From: Sneathiella sp. HT1-7
Lineage (GTDB): Bacteria; Pseudomonadota; Alphaproteobacteria; Sneathiellales; Sneathiellaceae
Reading direction: 5' to 3'
NCBI RefSeq assembly: GCF_020731145.1
Contig: NZ_JAJFZN010000002.1
Location: 806,001 to 870,000 of the forward strand
DNA length: 64,000 nucleotides
Part shown: positions 54,609-63,100 of the stretch, one piece after another
How the letters are laid out: each line of letters begins with the position of its first letter
Numbering within the stretch: position 1 is the stretch's first letter
The notes under the pieces: generated by a model
What the model saw: the letters and a program-made list of their open reading frames with translations, nothing else
The model's database searches: none
Told to the model about the DNA's origin: nothing
Translations under genes and position numbers: made by a program

Positions 54609-55331
54609 TTACTGTAGTGTTGGCATTTCTTCGATGGTTTTCATCTGCAGGTCATGTTCAGAATCCAGCAGTTGTTGGGCCGACTGATAGGCACGCATGA
54701 TGTCGATCATCGCGGTCATTTCCAGAATGGGCTGGACGTTCGACTTTTCCAATGTGCGCTGCATGATGTTGACATCAACCGCGGCCTCAGGCCGGAAATC
54801 TTCCGCATCATAAAGGCCGTTACCGACCTGTTTCAGAATTTGCGGATTTTCGAAATTGACCAGACCGATCTTTGCTGTCTGTCCTGGGGCTGTCGTGACC
54901 GTACCATCCGGTGCGATGGAAACTTCCTGGAATTGGAGGTCTATGGTGATTTTACGATTGTTCTCATCCAGCAGGGCCTCATTATTGATGGTGACAACAT
55001 TTCCGTCGGGATCAAGGCGGAAGCTGCCATTGCGTGTATAGCGAATGCCTTCAGCTGTTTCGATGGAGAAATATCCCTCGCCGCTGATGGCAAGATCAAG
55101 CGGCCGTCCAGTATGTGTGAACTCGCCTTCGCGCAAATCACGATAGCTGCCGTAATCCTGAACATAAGAGACGTCGTCCTGGTTCGCGCGCTCTACAAGG
55201 AACTCCTCAAAAAGGGGATGTTCACTCTTGAAGGCCGTCGTATTGACGTTTGCAAGGTTGTTTGCGGTCATGTCGAGGCGCCGTTTCAGCGCCATCTGCT
55301 GTGACAATCCAATAAAAACTGCGTTTTCCAT
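54609..55331 (-). CDS. flgF: flagellar proximal rod protein FlgF
   Basis: Proximal rod subunit (240 residues from ATG at 55331, which follows GGCAGAG; an upstream in-frame codon is not needed). MENAVFIGLSQQMALKRRLDMTANNLANVNTTAFKSE is the rod N-terminus, and LEKSNVQPILEMTAMIDIMRAYQSAQQLL the C-terminal helix. It leads the flgF-flgG-flgA-flgH operon. A near-consensus sigma-54 promoter lies about 41 bases upstream. Confidence 0.95.
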   Translation of the reverse strand: MENAVFIGLSQQMALKRRLDMTANNLANVNTTAFKSEHPLFEEFLVERANQDDVSYVQDYGSYRDLREGEFTHTGRPLDLAISGEGYFSIETAEGIRYTRNGSFRLDPDGNVVTINNEALLDENNRKITIDLQFQEVSIAPDGTVTTAPGQTAKIGLVNFENPQILKQVGNGLYDAEDFRPEAAVDVNIMQRTLEKSNVQPILEMTAMIDIMRAYQSAQQLLDSEHDLQMKTIEEMPTLQ

Positions 55332-55371
55332 ATCTCTGCCTTTCTGGCACAAATTGATCTGCCCAGTTATA

Positions 55372-55387
55372 TGCAGACCCCATGCCA
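55372..55387 (-). promoter_or_regulatory. sigma-54 promoter for flgF-flgG-flgA-flgH
   Basis: On the minus strand the sequence reads TGGCATGGGGTCTGCA. It has TGGC at -24, TGC at -12 and exact GG-N10-GC spacing, 41 bases before the flgF ATG. Confidence 0.85.
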
Positions 55388-55563
55388 GAAAAAAATACTA
55401 ATAAAAACAATATGTTGAGTTTGAGTTTGGCGGTATTGGCAGGCAGTCTGGGGTGTAAATACGACCACCATCGGCAATTTTTTCCCCCTAAATAAGGTTG
55501 AGGCACACCGGATTGGCATTTTCCCATATAAATTGCGATTTTCCGTAAAAGATTTGGCTAATC

Positions 55564-55578
55564 TCAACCTCTTGTTAA
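55564..55578 (+). promoter_or_regulatory. CtrA box (7 of 8) upstream of fliL
   Basis: TCAACCTCTTGTTAACC fits TTAA-N7-TTAA with one mismatch, 64 bases before the fliL ATG. Caulobacter controls fliLM through CtrA in the same way. Confidence 0.6.
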
Positions 55579-55641
55579 CCAAAGCGGCCTACTCTGTGAC
55601 CTGTTATTAAAGGTCTAATTCGTTGAGGGTAAAAACGAACA

Positions 55642-56169
55642 ATGGTTGACGAGACAGAAGAAGAGGCGCTGGACGCCGATCAGGAAGAAGACGGCGAGCC
55701 GAAGAAAAAGAAGAAATTTAGCGGTAAGGTTCTGGTTCTGTTTGTTCTGCTTCCCTTGCTGGTCGTCGGTGGCGGCGCGGGTGGTGCCTATTTCGCAGGT
55801 GTATTCGATACGCCGGAACCAACGGAAGAGGAAATCGCCGCAGAGGCCGTTGAGGTCAACAAGAAAGTGGTTTTCTACGATCTGCCAGAAATGCTTGTCA
55901 ATCTTAACTCCGCTAATTCATCAAGCAGCTTTTTGAAGCTTGGTGTTTCGCTGGAACTGGAAGATGAAACCACGATTCCGGATCTGGAACTTTTGATTCC
56001 GCGGATCATGGATAATTTTCAGGTTTACCTGCGTGAACTCCGGAAAGAAGACCTGAACGGCTCTCAGGGCGTATTCCGCCTGAAGGAAGAATTGCTGATG
56101 CGGATCAATAGTTCGGTCGCGCCAGTCAAAGTGAACGACGTGTTGTTTAAAGAAATGCTGGTGCAGTAG
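55642..56169 (+). CDS. fliL: flagellar basal-body protein FliL
   Basis: Inner-membrane protein that surrounds stator units and supports torque. The 175 residues have an acidic and then basic N-terminal segment, one membrane helix (about residues 31-58, VLVLFVLLPLLVVGGGAGGA), and the periplasmic stomatin-like domain (VVFYDLPEMLVNLNS, FLKLGVSLELED), ending in VNDVLFKEMLVQ. It is followed by fliM eight bases later. Confidence 0.94.
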   Translation: MVDETEEEALDADQEEDGEPKKKKKFSGKVLVLFVLLPLLVVGGGAGGAYFAGVFDTPEPTEEEIAAEAVEVNKKVVFYDLPEMLVNLNSANSSSSFLKLGVSLELEDETTIPDLELLIPRIMDNFQVYLRELRKEDLNGSQGVFRLKEELLMRINSSVAPVKVNDVLFKEMLVQ

Positions 56170-56177
56170 GAAAATTT

Positions 56178-57338
56178 ATGTCTGATCAAGACGACGAAAT
56201 GGATATGGCCGCTGCGATGGCCGCTGAAGACGACGGTGAGATGGACATGGCCGCCGCGATGGCCGCCGATGATGACGGCGAAATGGATATGGCCGCGGCA
56301 ATGGGCGGTGATGACGATATGGCCGCTGCGATGGAGGGAGGCGACGACGCGTCCTCCGCTGCCGAAATGAGTGGCCACAGCACACGTGTTCTTAACCAGG
56401 ACGAAATCGACAGCCTGCTTGGCTTTGACATGGACGGCGGCGAGGGGGGTGAAAACTCTGGCATCAAGGCCATCATCAACTCTGCGCTGGTCAATTATGA
56501 ACGTCTCCCCATGCTGGAGGTTGTGTTTGATCGTCTAGTCCGGATGATGACGACGTCGCTGCGCAACTTTACATCTGATAACGTGGAAGTCAGTCTTGAT
56601 AACATCACCTCCATCCGGTTTGGTGATTATCTCAACTCTATTCCGCTTCCCGCAATTTTGAGCGTTTTCCGCGCCGAAGAGTGGGATAACTTTGGCCTGA
56701 TCATGGTCGAAAGCTCCCTGATTTACTCAATCGTTGACGTACTGCTCGGCGGGCGTCGCGGTACGGCGGCAATGCGGATTGAAGGTCGCCCCTATACGAC
56801 GATTGAGCGCAACCTGGTCGAGCGGATGATATCTGTTGTTCTTAACGACATGACCGGCGCGTTTGAACCTCTAAGCCCAGTAACCTTCCGTCATGAGCGG
56901 ATTGAGACCAACCCACGCTTCGCGACGATTGCGCGCCCGGCGAATGCAGCGATCCTGATCAAGCTCCGTATTGATATGGAAGATCGCGGCGGACGCATTG
57001 AAATGCTTTTGCCCTATGCCACACTTGAACCGGTTCGTGAGTTGCTTCTGCAGATGTTTATGGGGGAGAAATTCGGCCGTGACAGCATTTGGGAAAACCA
57101 TCTGGCCACCGAGCTTTGGTCAACCGAGGTAGATATCCAGGCTGTTCTTGATGAGAAAAAGATGTCTCTCAGTGAGGTTTTGAATCTCGGTATTGGCGAT
57201 ACGGTCATGTTTAATGCGTCGCCAGACAGCCCGACGACCCTACGATGCGGTGGCATTTCGATGGTCTCAGGCAAGATGGGTCGATCCGGCCAAAATATCG
57301 CCGTTAAGGTTGATAAGTCACTCAGACCTATGGGTTAG
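56178..57338 (+). CDS. fliM: flagellar motor switch protein FliM, with repeated N-terminal extension
   Basis: Switch-complex protein of the C-ring (386 residues). The middle domain (LVNYERLPMLEVVFDRLVRM, then FGDYLNSIPLPAILSVF) and C-terminal SpoA domain (VLNLGIGDTVMFNAS) are typical. The CheY-binding motif LNQDEIDSLLGF, normally at the extreme N-terminus, begins only at about residue 72. It is preceded by a tandem 14-residue repeat, EMDMAAAMAAxDDG, rich in Met, Ala and Asp. The repeat is nearly exact at DNA level (56196-56348). Confidence 0.95.
   Translation: MSDQDDEMDMAAAMAAEDDGEMDMAAAMAADDDGEMDMAAAMGGDDDMAAAMEGGDDASSAAEMSGHSTRVLNQDEIDSLLGFDMDGGEGGENSGIKAIINSALVNYERLPMLEVVFDRLVRMMTTSLRNFTSDNVEVSLDNITSIRFGDYLNSIPLPAILSVFRAEEWDNFGLIMVESSLIYSIVDVLLGGRRGTAAMRIEGRPYTTIERNLVERMISVVLNDMTGAFEPLSPVTFRHERIETNPRFATIARPANAAILIKLRIDMEDRGGRIEMLLPYATLEPVRELLLQMFMGEKFGRDSIWENHLATELWSTEVDIQAVLDEKKMSLSEVLNLGIGDTVMFNASPDSPTTLRCGGISMVSGKMGRSGQNIAVKVDKSLRPMG
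56196..56348 (+). repeat. 42-base tandem repeat inside fliM
   Basis: Three units, GAAATGGATATGGCC and onward, start at 56196, 56238 and 56280. The first two are 42 bases long; the third is 39 bases and is followed by a half unit to 56348. Each full unit encodes EMDMAAAMAA(E/D)DDG. Most differences between units are synonymous, so the protein repeat appears selected. Slippage could change the copy number. Confidence 0.9.
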
Positions 57339-57342
57339 AATA

Positions 57343-57825
57343 ATGATGGATAATATGCCCCTCGATTTTCTGCTTAACTTGTTTCTAGTCGGCTTGCTGC
57401 TGGCGACAATCGCTTACTGCGCCATGTTGAACAAGCGATTGTCCAATATGCGTGATGCCCATTCGGAATTGCGTCAATTGACGGAAGAGTTTGACAAAGC
57501 GCTTGTTCGATCGAAAAGCGGCGTGGATGAGCTGAAACTGCAGGCGGCGACAACCGGGAAACAGTTTAATGCCGAAATCAAGCAGGCCAAGGAACTCATA
57601 GAAGAATTACAACTTATCAATGCGTCCAGCACGCGTATTGCGGACCGTCTTCAGAAGGGCGTGGAATCCTCGTCCAAGCGGGAAATAACCGGCATTTATG
57701 ACGATGATCCCGCCGGTCTTTTCGACGATGAAGATGTCGTGCCTGCGCGTCCGGCAGAAGAACCGGCGAAGTTCCGCACTGAGGCGGAAAAAGAGCTTTT
57801 TGACATGCTGACTAAGTCGAAGTGA
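57343..57825 (+). CDS. DUF6468 flagellar-cluster protein
   Basis: A 160-residue protein with an N-terminal membrane helix (LDFLLNLFLVGLLLATIAYCAML), a coiled coil (LRQLTEEFDKALVRSKSGVDELKL), and a disordered acidic tail ending in EKELFDMLTKSK. It matches DUF6468, a family I know as encoded between fliM and motE in alphaproteobacteria. Its role is unknown. ATG at 57343 is chosen (a second ATG is one codon later). It starts five bases after fliM. Confidence 0.75.
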   Translation: MMDNMPLDFLLNLFLVGLLLATIAYCAMLNKRLSNMRDAHSELRQLTEEFDKALVRSKSGVDELKLQAATTGKQFNAEIKQAKELIEELQLINASSTRIADRLQKGVESSSKREITGIYDDDPAGLFDDEDVVPARPAEEPAKFRTEAEKELFDMLTKSK

Positions 57826-57839
57826 GACAGGGTTTTTTC

Positions 57840-58541
57840 ATGATGAAACATATTCGCATATTGCCGATAACAGTCGTTGCACTGGTTCTGATATTCGGTC
57901 TCAAGCTGAGCGCTGTCTGGACGGGCGCGCAGGGCGTTCTCTTCGACGTTGATGTGGCAACGGCTCAAGCCAGTGACAAGACCGAGGAGGCTGAACCAGA
58001 AGAAGCAGCCGCAGTGGAAGATGAGAAAATGGACGCGGCTGAAGAAAGTGCACCGACCGTCGAGCCTGTGAAAGAGGCGACGGTTGCCTCAGCCGACCCG
58101 AACGGCTCACAGCAGTTTTCAAAGAGTGAAATTGAGGTTCTAGAGCGTCTGGTTGACCGCCGGGCGGAGTTGGACCGTCGCGGTGAAGAACTGGATATGC
58201 GTGATAATCTGCTCAAGGCGACAGAATCTCGCATTGACGAAAAAATCAGTGAATTGAAAGAGATGGAGACAACTCTTAAATCTCTTCTTCAAATGCATGA
58301 CGAGCAGGAAAAGGCCCAAATGGAGAGCCTGGTCAAGATCTATGAGAAAATGAAGCCCAAAGACGCAGCGCGCATTTTCAACGAGCTTGAAATGGATATC
58401 CTCATCGATGTTGCGAGTAGCATCAAGGAATCAAAAATGGCGCCAATTCTTGCGGCGATGAACAGTAAACGGGCGAATATGCTGACCGTTGAACTGGCCA
58501 CCCGCCGCCAGCTTCCCGGGGAGGAAGAAGGTAAGAGCTAA
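57840..58541 (+). CDS. motE: MotE-family protein (MgtE N-domain-like)
   Basis: A 233-residue protein of the COG3334 type named after MotE, a periplasmic chaperone for MotC in Sinorhizobium. It has an N-terminal membrane anchor or signal (ILPITVVALVLIFGLKLSAVW), an acidic linker, a coiled coil (VDRRAELDRRGEELDMRDNLL), and the conserved MKPKDAARIFNELEMDILIDVASSI domain. ATG at 57840 follows CAGGG; a GTG overlapping the upstream stop is the alternative. If the homology implies function, its client may be the large periplasmic protein encoded downstream. Confidence 0.83.
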   Translation: MMKHIRILPITVVALVLIFGLKLSAVWTGAQGVLFDVDVATAQASDKTEEAEPEEAAAVEDEKMDAAEESAPTVEPVKEATVASADPNGSQQFSKSEIEVLERLVDRRAELDRRGEELDMRDNLLKATESRIDEKISELKEMETTLKSLLQMHDEQEKAQMESLVKIYEKMKPKDAARIFNELEMDILIDVASSIKESKMAPILAAMNSKRANMLTVELATRRQLPGEEEGKS

Positions 58542-58597
58542 TCCGTCGGCTAAGTACTTTTTATCATTATTGAAATTCGTGAGAATTAGTTCTCCTC

Positions 58598-58612
58598 TTT
58601 ACCGCTGATTAA
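58598..58612 (+). promoter_or_regulatory. CtrA box (7 of 8) upstream of the MotB-like pair
   Basis: TTTACCGCTGATTAACC fits TTAA-N7-TTAA with one mismatch, 73 bases before the GTG of the first MotB-like gene. It suggests the pair has its own promoter apart from fliL. Confidence 0.5.
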
Positions 58613-58684
58613 CCATTGCCGGGTAAAATTTGCCTATCTTGAAGCGCTAATGATGCGCAGCCGTAAGAATAGGCAGGAAACCGG

Positions 58685-59398
58685 GTGACTGGAACGGACA
58701 ATAAAATATCGGTGGAAATCGACATGGGTGAGCCGATGACAGGCCCGGCGATTGAGAAAAACGCCAATGCCGTCGTCTTTGTGTCGCTCTATCTGCTGTT
58801 GCTCGCCTTCTTCATTTTCCTGCACTCCGTCTCTGTTCTGCAAGAAGAACGTGTCCGGACAGTTCTTGGCAGTGTGAATATCGCCTTTGCAGGCTTGTCC
58901 CGTGATACCCCGGCGGATCGGCAGAAGAAACTTTCCGGCGAAGAACAGGGCACGCAAGACTTTCACGCAAAACTCAAAAATGTATTTGAAACGGCGGTCC
59001 CACTTGTTGAATCCCGTTTTACAAAGGGCGGCACGCGGCTTCAATTCTCTGTTCCCGTTCGTCAACTGTTTGGCTATCGCAGTCTGGAGTTGCGCGACAC
59101 ACTTGGCTCTTTTCTCGATGATGTTGCCGCGACATTGATTGCACGTAACAATAACGTTTCGACTGATCTTGAAATTCTTATCGGCTCCGGCGTTGATCTG
59201 CCGAAGCTTGCGAATGTTTCCGATGACATCGCCGCGCAGCGGGTCAGCCATCTTTCTCAGGTTTTGATGGAGGCGGGGGTGCCCTCTCGCAATATATCGA
59301 TTGGTGTGGCCGCAGGAGATGCAGGGCTAATTCATTTCAGCTTTTTTCTGCGGCCGTCGCTTACCTTTCAGTTCCGGCCGGAGGAAGGTGCACCATGA
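58685..59398 (+). CDS. MotB-like protein lacking the proton-binding Asp
   Basis: A 237-residue protein with one N-terminal membrane helix (FVSLYLLLLAFFIFLHSVS) that aligns with the plug-helix region of MotB, and a C-terminal half with a weak OmpA-like pattern (LEILIGSGVDLP and QRVSHLSQVLMEAGVPSRNISIGV). The helix has Ser (residue 34) where MotB carries its essential Asp, so it cannot by itself conduct protons. It overlaps the true MotB gene by four bases (ATGA). It may be a structural partner or a specialised stator subunit. GTG start at 58685. Confidence 0.75.
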   Translation: MTGTDNKISVEIDMGEPMTGPAIEKNANAVVFVSLYLLLLAFFIFLHSVSVLQEERVRTVLGSVNIAFAGLSRDTPADRQKKLSGEEQGTQDFHAKLKNVFETAVPLVESRFTKGGTRLQFSVPVRQLFGYRSLELRDTLGSFLDDVAATLIARNNNVSTDLEILIGSGVDLPKLANVSDDIAAQRVSHLSQVLMEAGVPSRNISIGVAAGDAGLIHFSFFLRPSLTFQFRPEEGAP

Positions 59399-60117
59399 CT
59401 ATTATCGGCCTGAGTTATGAAAAATCACCGACCACCAGCACGGCCTGGATGACGTCGCTCGCCGATTTGTTGGCGCTGCTGCTCGCATTTTTCGTGCTGA
59501 TGTTTTCGATGAGTGAAATCAAGGTCGACCGTTGGCAGACCTTGACCGAAACTTTCGGTAACAAGATGAGCGACGTTACTGATCTGGTCACCAAGACAGG
59601 CGAAGCTGAAAAAAACATGTCGATGATCAATGAGCCCAAGGCTATTGATCTTGCCTATCTTGAGCATATTTTGAACGGTAAAAAGCAGCAGAGCGAGCTT
59701 CTCGCGAATGTTGATATTTTTCGTGCCGACGATCGTCTGGTCATTTCTCTTGCCGGCTGGGATTTCTTCAAGCCGGGAACCGAAAAGGAAGGCGGCGAGG
59801 TTGTTGAAGTGATCGACATGATCGGCAGTACGCTCCATCACGTTAATAATCAGGTCGAGGTTTATGGGCATACGGATCCGGACCCGATCACTTCTCCGAC
59901 GGCAAAATATTCGAATAACTGGGCGCTGTCGCTGGCCCGTGCGCTGTCGGTGGCAAATGAGTTGGAACGCTCCGGATATGATTATCCGATCCGGGTTTAC
60001 GGCATGGCGGATTCCCGCTTTAGTGAACTAATTTTTGTGGACGACAAGGTTAAAAAATATGCTTTGGCGCGACGTGTGGACATCGTTGTGCGTGAAGCTG
60101 AGGGTCGAGGGAAGTAA
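59395..60117 (+). CDS. motB: flagellar motor protein MotB-like, with conserved Asp
   Basis: A 240-residue stator-type protein. TAWMTSLADLLALLLAFFVLMFSMS contains Asp 24 in the position of the MotB proton-binding Asp. The C-terminal OmpA-like domain has VEVYGHTDPDP and NNWALSLARALSVANELERSGY, as needed to bind peptidoglycan. No motA is nearby, so its partner must be elsewhere. It is preceded by an Asp-less paralogue and followed four bases later by a large repeat protein. Confidence 0.88.
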   Translation: MTIIGLSYEKSPTTSTAWMTSLADLLALLLAFFVLMFSMSEIKVDRWQTLTETFGNKMSDVTDLVTKTGEAEKNMSMINEPKAIDLAYLEHILNGKKQQSELLANVDIFRADDRLVISLAGWDFFKPGTEKEGGEVVEVIDMIGSTLHHVNNQVEVYGHTDPDPITSPTAKYSNNWALSLARALSVANELERSGYDYPIRVYGMADSRFSELIFVDDKVKKYALARRVDIVVREAEGRGK

Positions 60118-60121
60118 GATT

Positions 60122-63100
60122 ATGAACCGCGTTATCAATCATGGATTTAAGCATCGTCTGGGACAATCATTGTTACTGGCTACGCTGGTTATCGCGTTTC
60201 TGATGAGCGATGCCATGGCCGCCGCCCCGGTGACAGTGACGGCGGCAGATAAGGAAAATGTCGGTCGGCTTGTTTTCAACTGGGAGGCCGCGCCGGAATT
60301 CACGACAGAACAGGAAGAGGGATATCTTTATATCCGCTTCACGAAGCCTTTTGATACGGATCTTTCTGCAGCCTCTGCTGCGCTTGCGCAGTATGTTGGC
60401 AAAGGGGAGATACTGGAAGGAAAGCAGTCGCTTCGTTTTCCGCTCAAAGGTGCTCTGAGCATTGTCACGCGGCAGGAAACCAACGCCATTATTGTCGAAC
60501 TTAAGAAAACCACCGAGACGGCAAAGAAGAAAACCGAGAGTGGTACCACAGCTGTTCGCCTGAGAAGCGGCGATCATGCAGATTTCAGCCGCCTCGTGTT
60601 TGACTGGCCGACAGCAAAAATCGGCTATAGCAGCCGCACAATCGGAGATAGCTTGATCATTACCTTCGATGCACCGGCGAAGATGGACGTAAAAGCGTTT
60701 AACCAGGATCCGCTCGATTTTGCAAAATCTATCTCCCTTTCGTATGTGGATGGCAAGACGGAAGTTTCCGTCCAGATGTCTCCCGATAGCGTCACGTCCA
60801 ATTTCCGCAATGAGAACAGCATCGTTTTTGATATTAAAAAGGGGAAGGTGACGGCGAAGCCTGCGCCTGAGAAAGTTCAAGCTGCGAAAGTCAGTGACCC
60901 GGTAAAGAAAGAGCAACCTGTCAAGGCCGCAACGGTGGCAGTAAAACCCACAAACCTTGCACAAGAAGAAAAATCCGCCCAAAAAGCGCCGGTCATAGAA
61001 TTGCCAGTAGTCAATCTGGAACCGAAAAAAGTAAAAACGGCTCCTGTGTCCACGATGACACCGACGAAAAAGGCTTTGGAAAAAGTCGCGCTTAAAGAAG
61101 ATACGGCGCAAGAACTGCCTGCGCCGAAACCGATTGCCGGCTCTAATGTGGTTCAGCTAAAAACACTGGAGAGCGATGAGGCGCTAAACAATGTCTCTCC
61201 GTCCTCTGGCAAGGGATCTGGTTCAGCAATTGTTGCCATCAGCCCGACAATTATTCTAGATCCGGTCGTTAAGGAAGTGGACGTCGCGAAAGCTGACGTG
61301 CCAAAAGCGGCGCCTCTTGTCATCAAGGATGTCAAAGAAGAACCTGTTAAGAAGGTAGAAGCGAAGCTGGTTGTCTCGGAGCCACTTGCTGAGCCTGAAG
61401 GGCGCGGCCTAAAAGTTAAAATTGCTAATTTGAAGGACGGCTTTCGCCTTATTTTTCCGTGGGATAAGCCATCTGCAATGGCTATGTTTGAAGCCGGTGG
61501 TGCGCATTGGGTCGTTTTTGACAAAAAATCCAAGGCGAATTTTGAGAATCTTTCTGGACCATACAAATTCCTTGTTCCCAGTGCTCGCCAGATAGATCAT
61601 GACGGCGCGACAGTGCTCCGTTTCAATTTCCGTGCTGGATATGCACCCAAGGTTCATAAGGTAAACGAAGAATGGTATGTGGATTTCCAGCTTGATGCGC
61701 CGCCGGTGATAACCCATCCGCTCGGTGTCCAGACGCAAGGGATCTCTGCTTCTGAATTTCGGGCCTTTATTCCAGCCGTGAATAATGGCAAAGAAGTCCG
61801 TTTCAATATTCCTGACAGTAAAGAGGAGCTTGTGGTGATGCCGCTGCGGGGTTCGGGCTGGGGGATCGCAGCGGAGCAAATTTTTAACAGTATTACCGTC
61901 CTGTCTACGGTGCAGGGGATCGCGCTTAATTCTACGGCCGCCGAGATCCGGATTGGTCATGAACAGAACGGACTGGCGGTCACGGCTGTCTCCAATGAAT
62001 TCGCGGCCCCTCTCGTACCGAAGGAAGTTCCCAAAAAGCCGGGCGAAGAAATCTATCCGACACCGGAAATCGGGAAAGCGCAGTTTGTTCGCCTGAAGGA
62101 GTGGCAGCAGGTAAACCCGCTTCTTTTCACGATCAGGAAGCAGGAACTGCAGAACGCAGCGGCCGCGGCGGAGAAAAAGGACAAGCGTGCTGCTAAAATG
62201 ACGCTTGCAAAATTTTTCATCGCGCATAACCAATTTGCCGAAGCGTCTGGTGTGCTGGCGGAGCTGCTCCGGAGTTATCCAAAAATTGAGAAAGACCGTG
62301 AGTACCGGCTTCTGACCGGACTGGCGGATCTTGGGATGCATCGCTATGAGGCGGCGGCGCGTAACTTATATCATGAAGATTTTGAAGGTGATGTAGAGGT
62401 GGCTCCCTGGCGCGGAGTGGTTTCGGCAAGCCTCGGGAATTGGAAACGGGCGGCGCAGGAACTCAACTATTCCGCGCCAGCTTTTGATGTGTATGAGAAA
62501 GAGCAGCGCGATCATTTTCGCTTGCTTCAGGCGCGCGCGGCACTCGAGAATGTGGATGTAAATAAGGCGAAACAGGCGCTTGATCTGGTGAAGTCGCCCG
62601 AGGAGAAAAAACAAAAAGCTGAAAAGGCCTATCTGGAAGGTGTCCTTGCATTGCAACTTAGCGATTTTCCTACGGCGTCGGCGAAATTTACCGAGGCAGT
62701 GAAACTCAATTACCGGCCCGTGTCGGAGAAGGCGCGCTTTAACAAGATCAATGTCGATCTGGTGGCCAAGCTGATCACGCCAGAGCAGGCCATTGCTGAA
62801 TTTGAAAAACTCGATTTTTCATGGCGTGGGGATGCACAAGAGGTTGAGGTGCAGAAACGTCTTGGGGATCTCTATGTGGCAACGGGCCAAATTGGCAACG
62901 GGCTTGAAACGTATAAGCGGATTGTCCAGCATTTCCCGAAGTCGCCCTATTCGCGCGATCTGGGCCGCAAGATGAATAACCTGTTTGCGGAGCTGTTCCT
63001 GGATGGTGCCGCCGATGAGCTTCCGCCGATCAAGGCGCTTGCGATCTATTATCAGTATCGTGAACTGACGCCCGTCGGAGATCGCGGAGATAAAATGATC

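Larger units (their letters stand above)
55332..55641. other. 310-base divergent promoter region between flgF and fliL
   Basis: This gap serves both flgF (minus) and fliL (plus). It contains the sigma-54 promoter at 55372-55387 (minus) and a near-perfect CtrA box at 55564-55578 (plus). No other gene or clear repeat was seen. Confidence 0.75.

Noticed and set aside
55388-55641. sigma-54 promoter for fliL
   Set aside because: TGGC sequences are present near 55430 and 55515, but none has GC at the required 10-base spacing.
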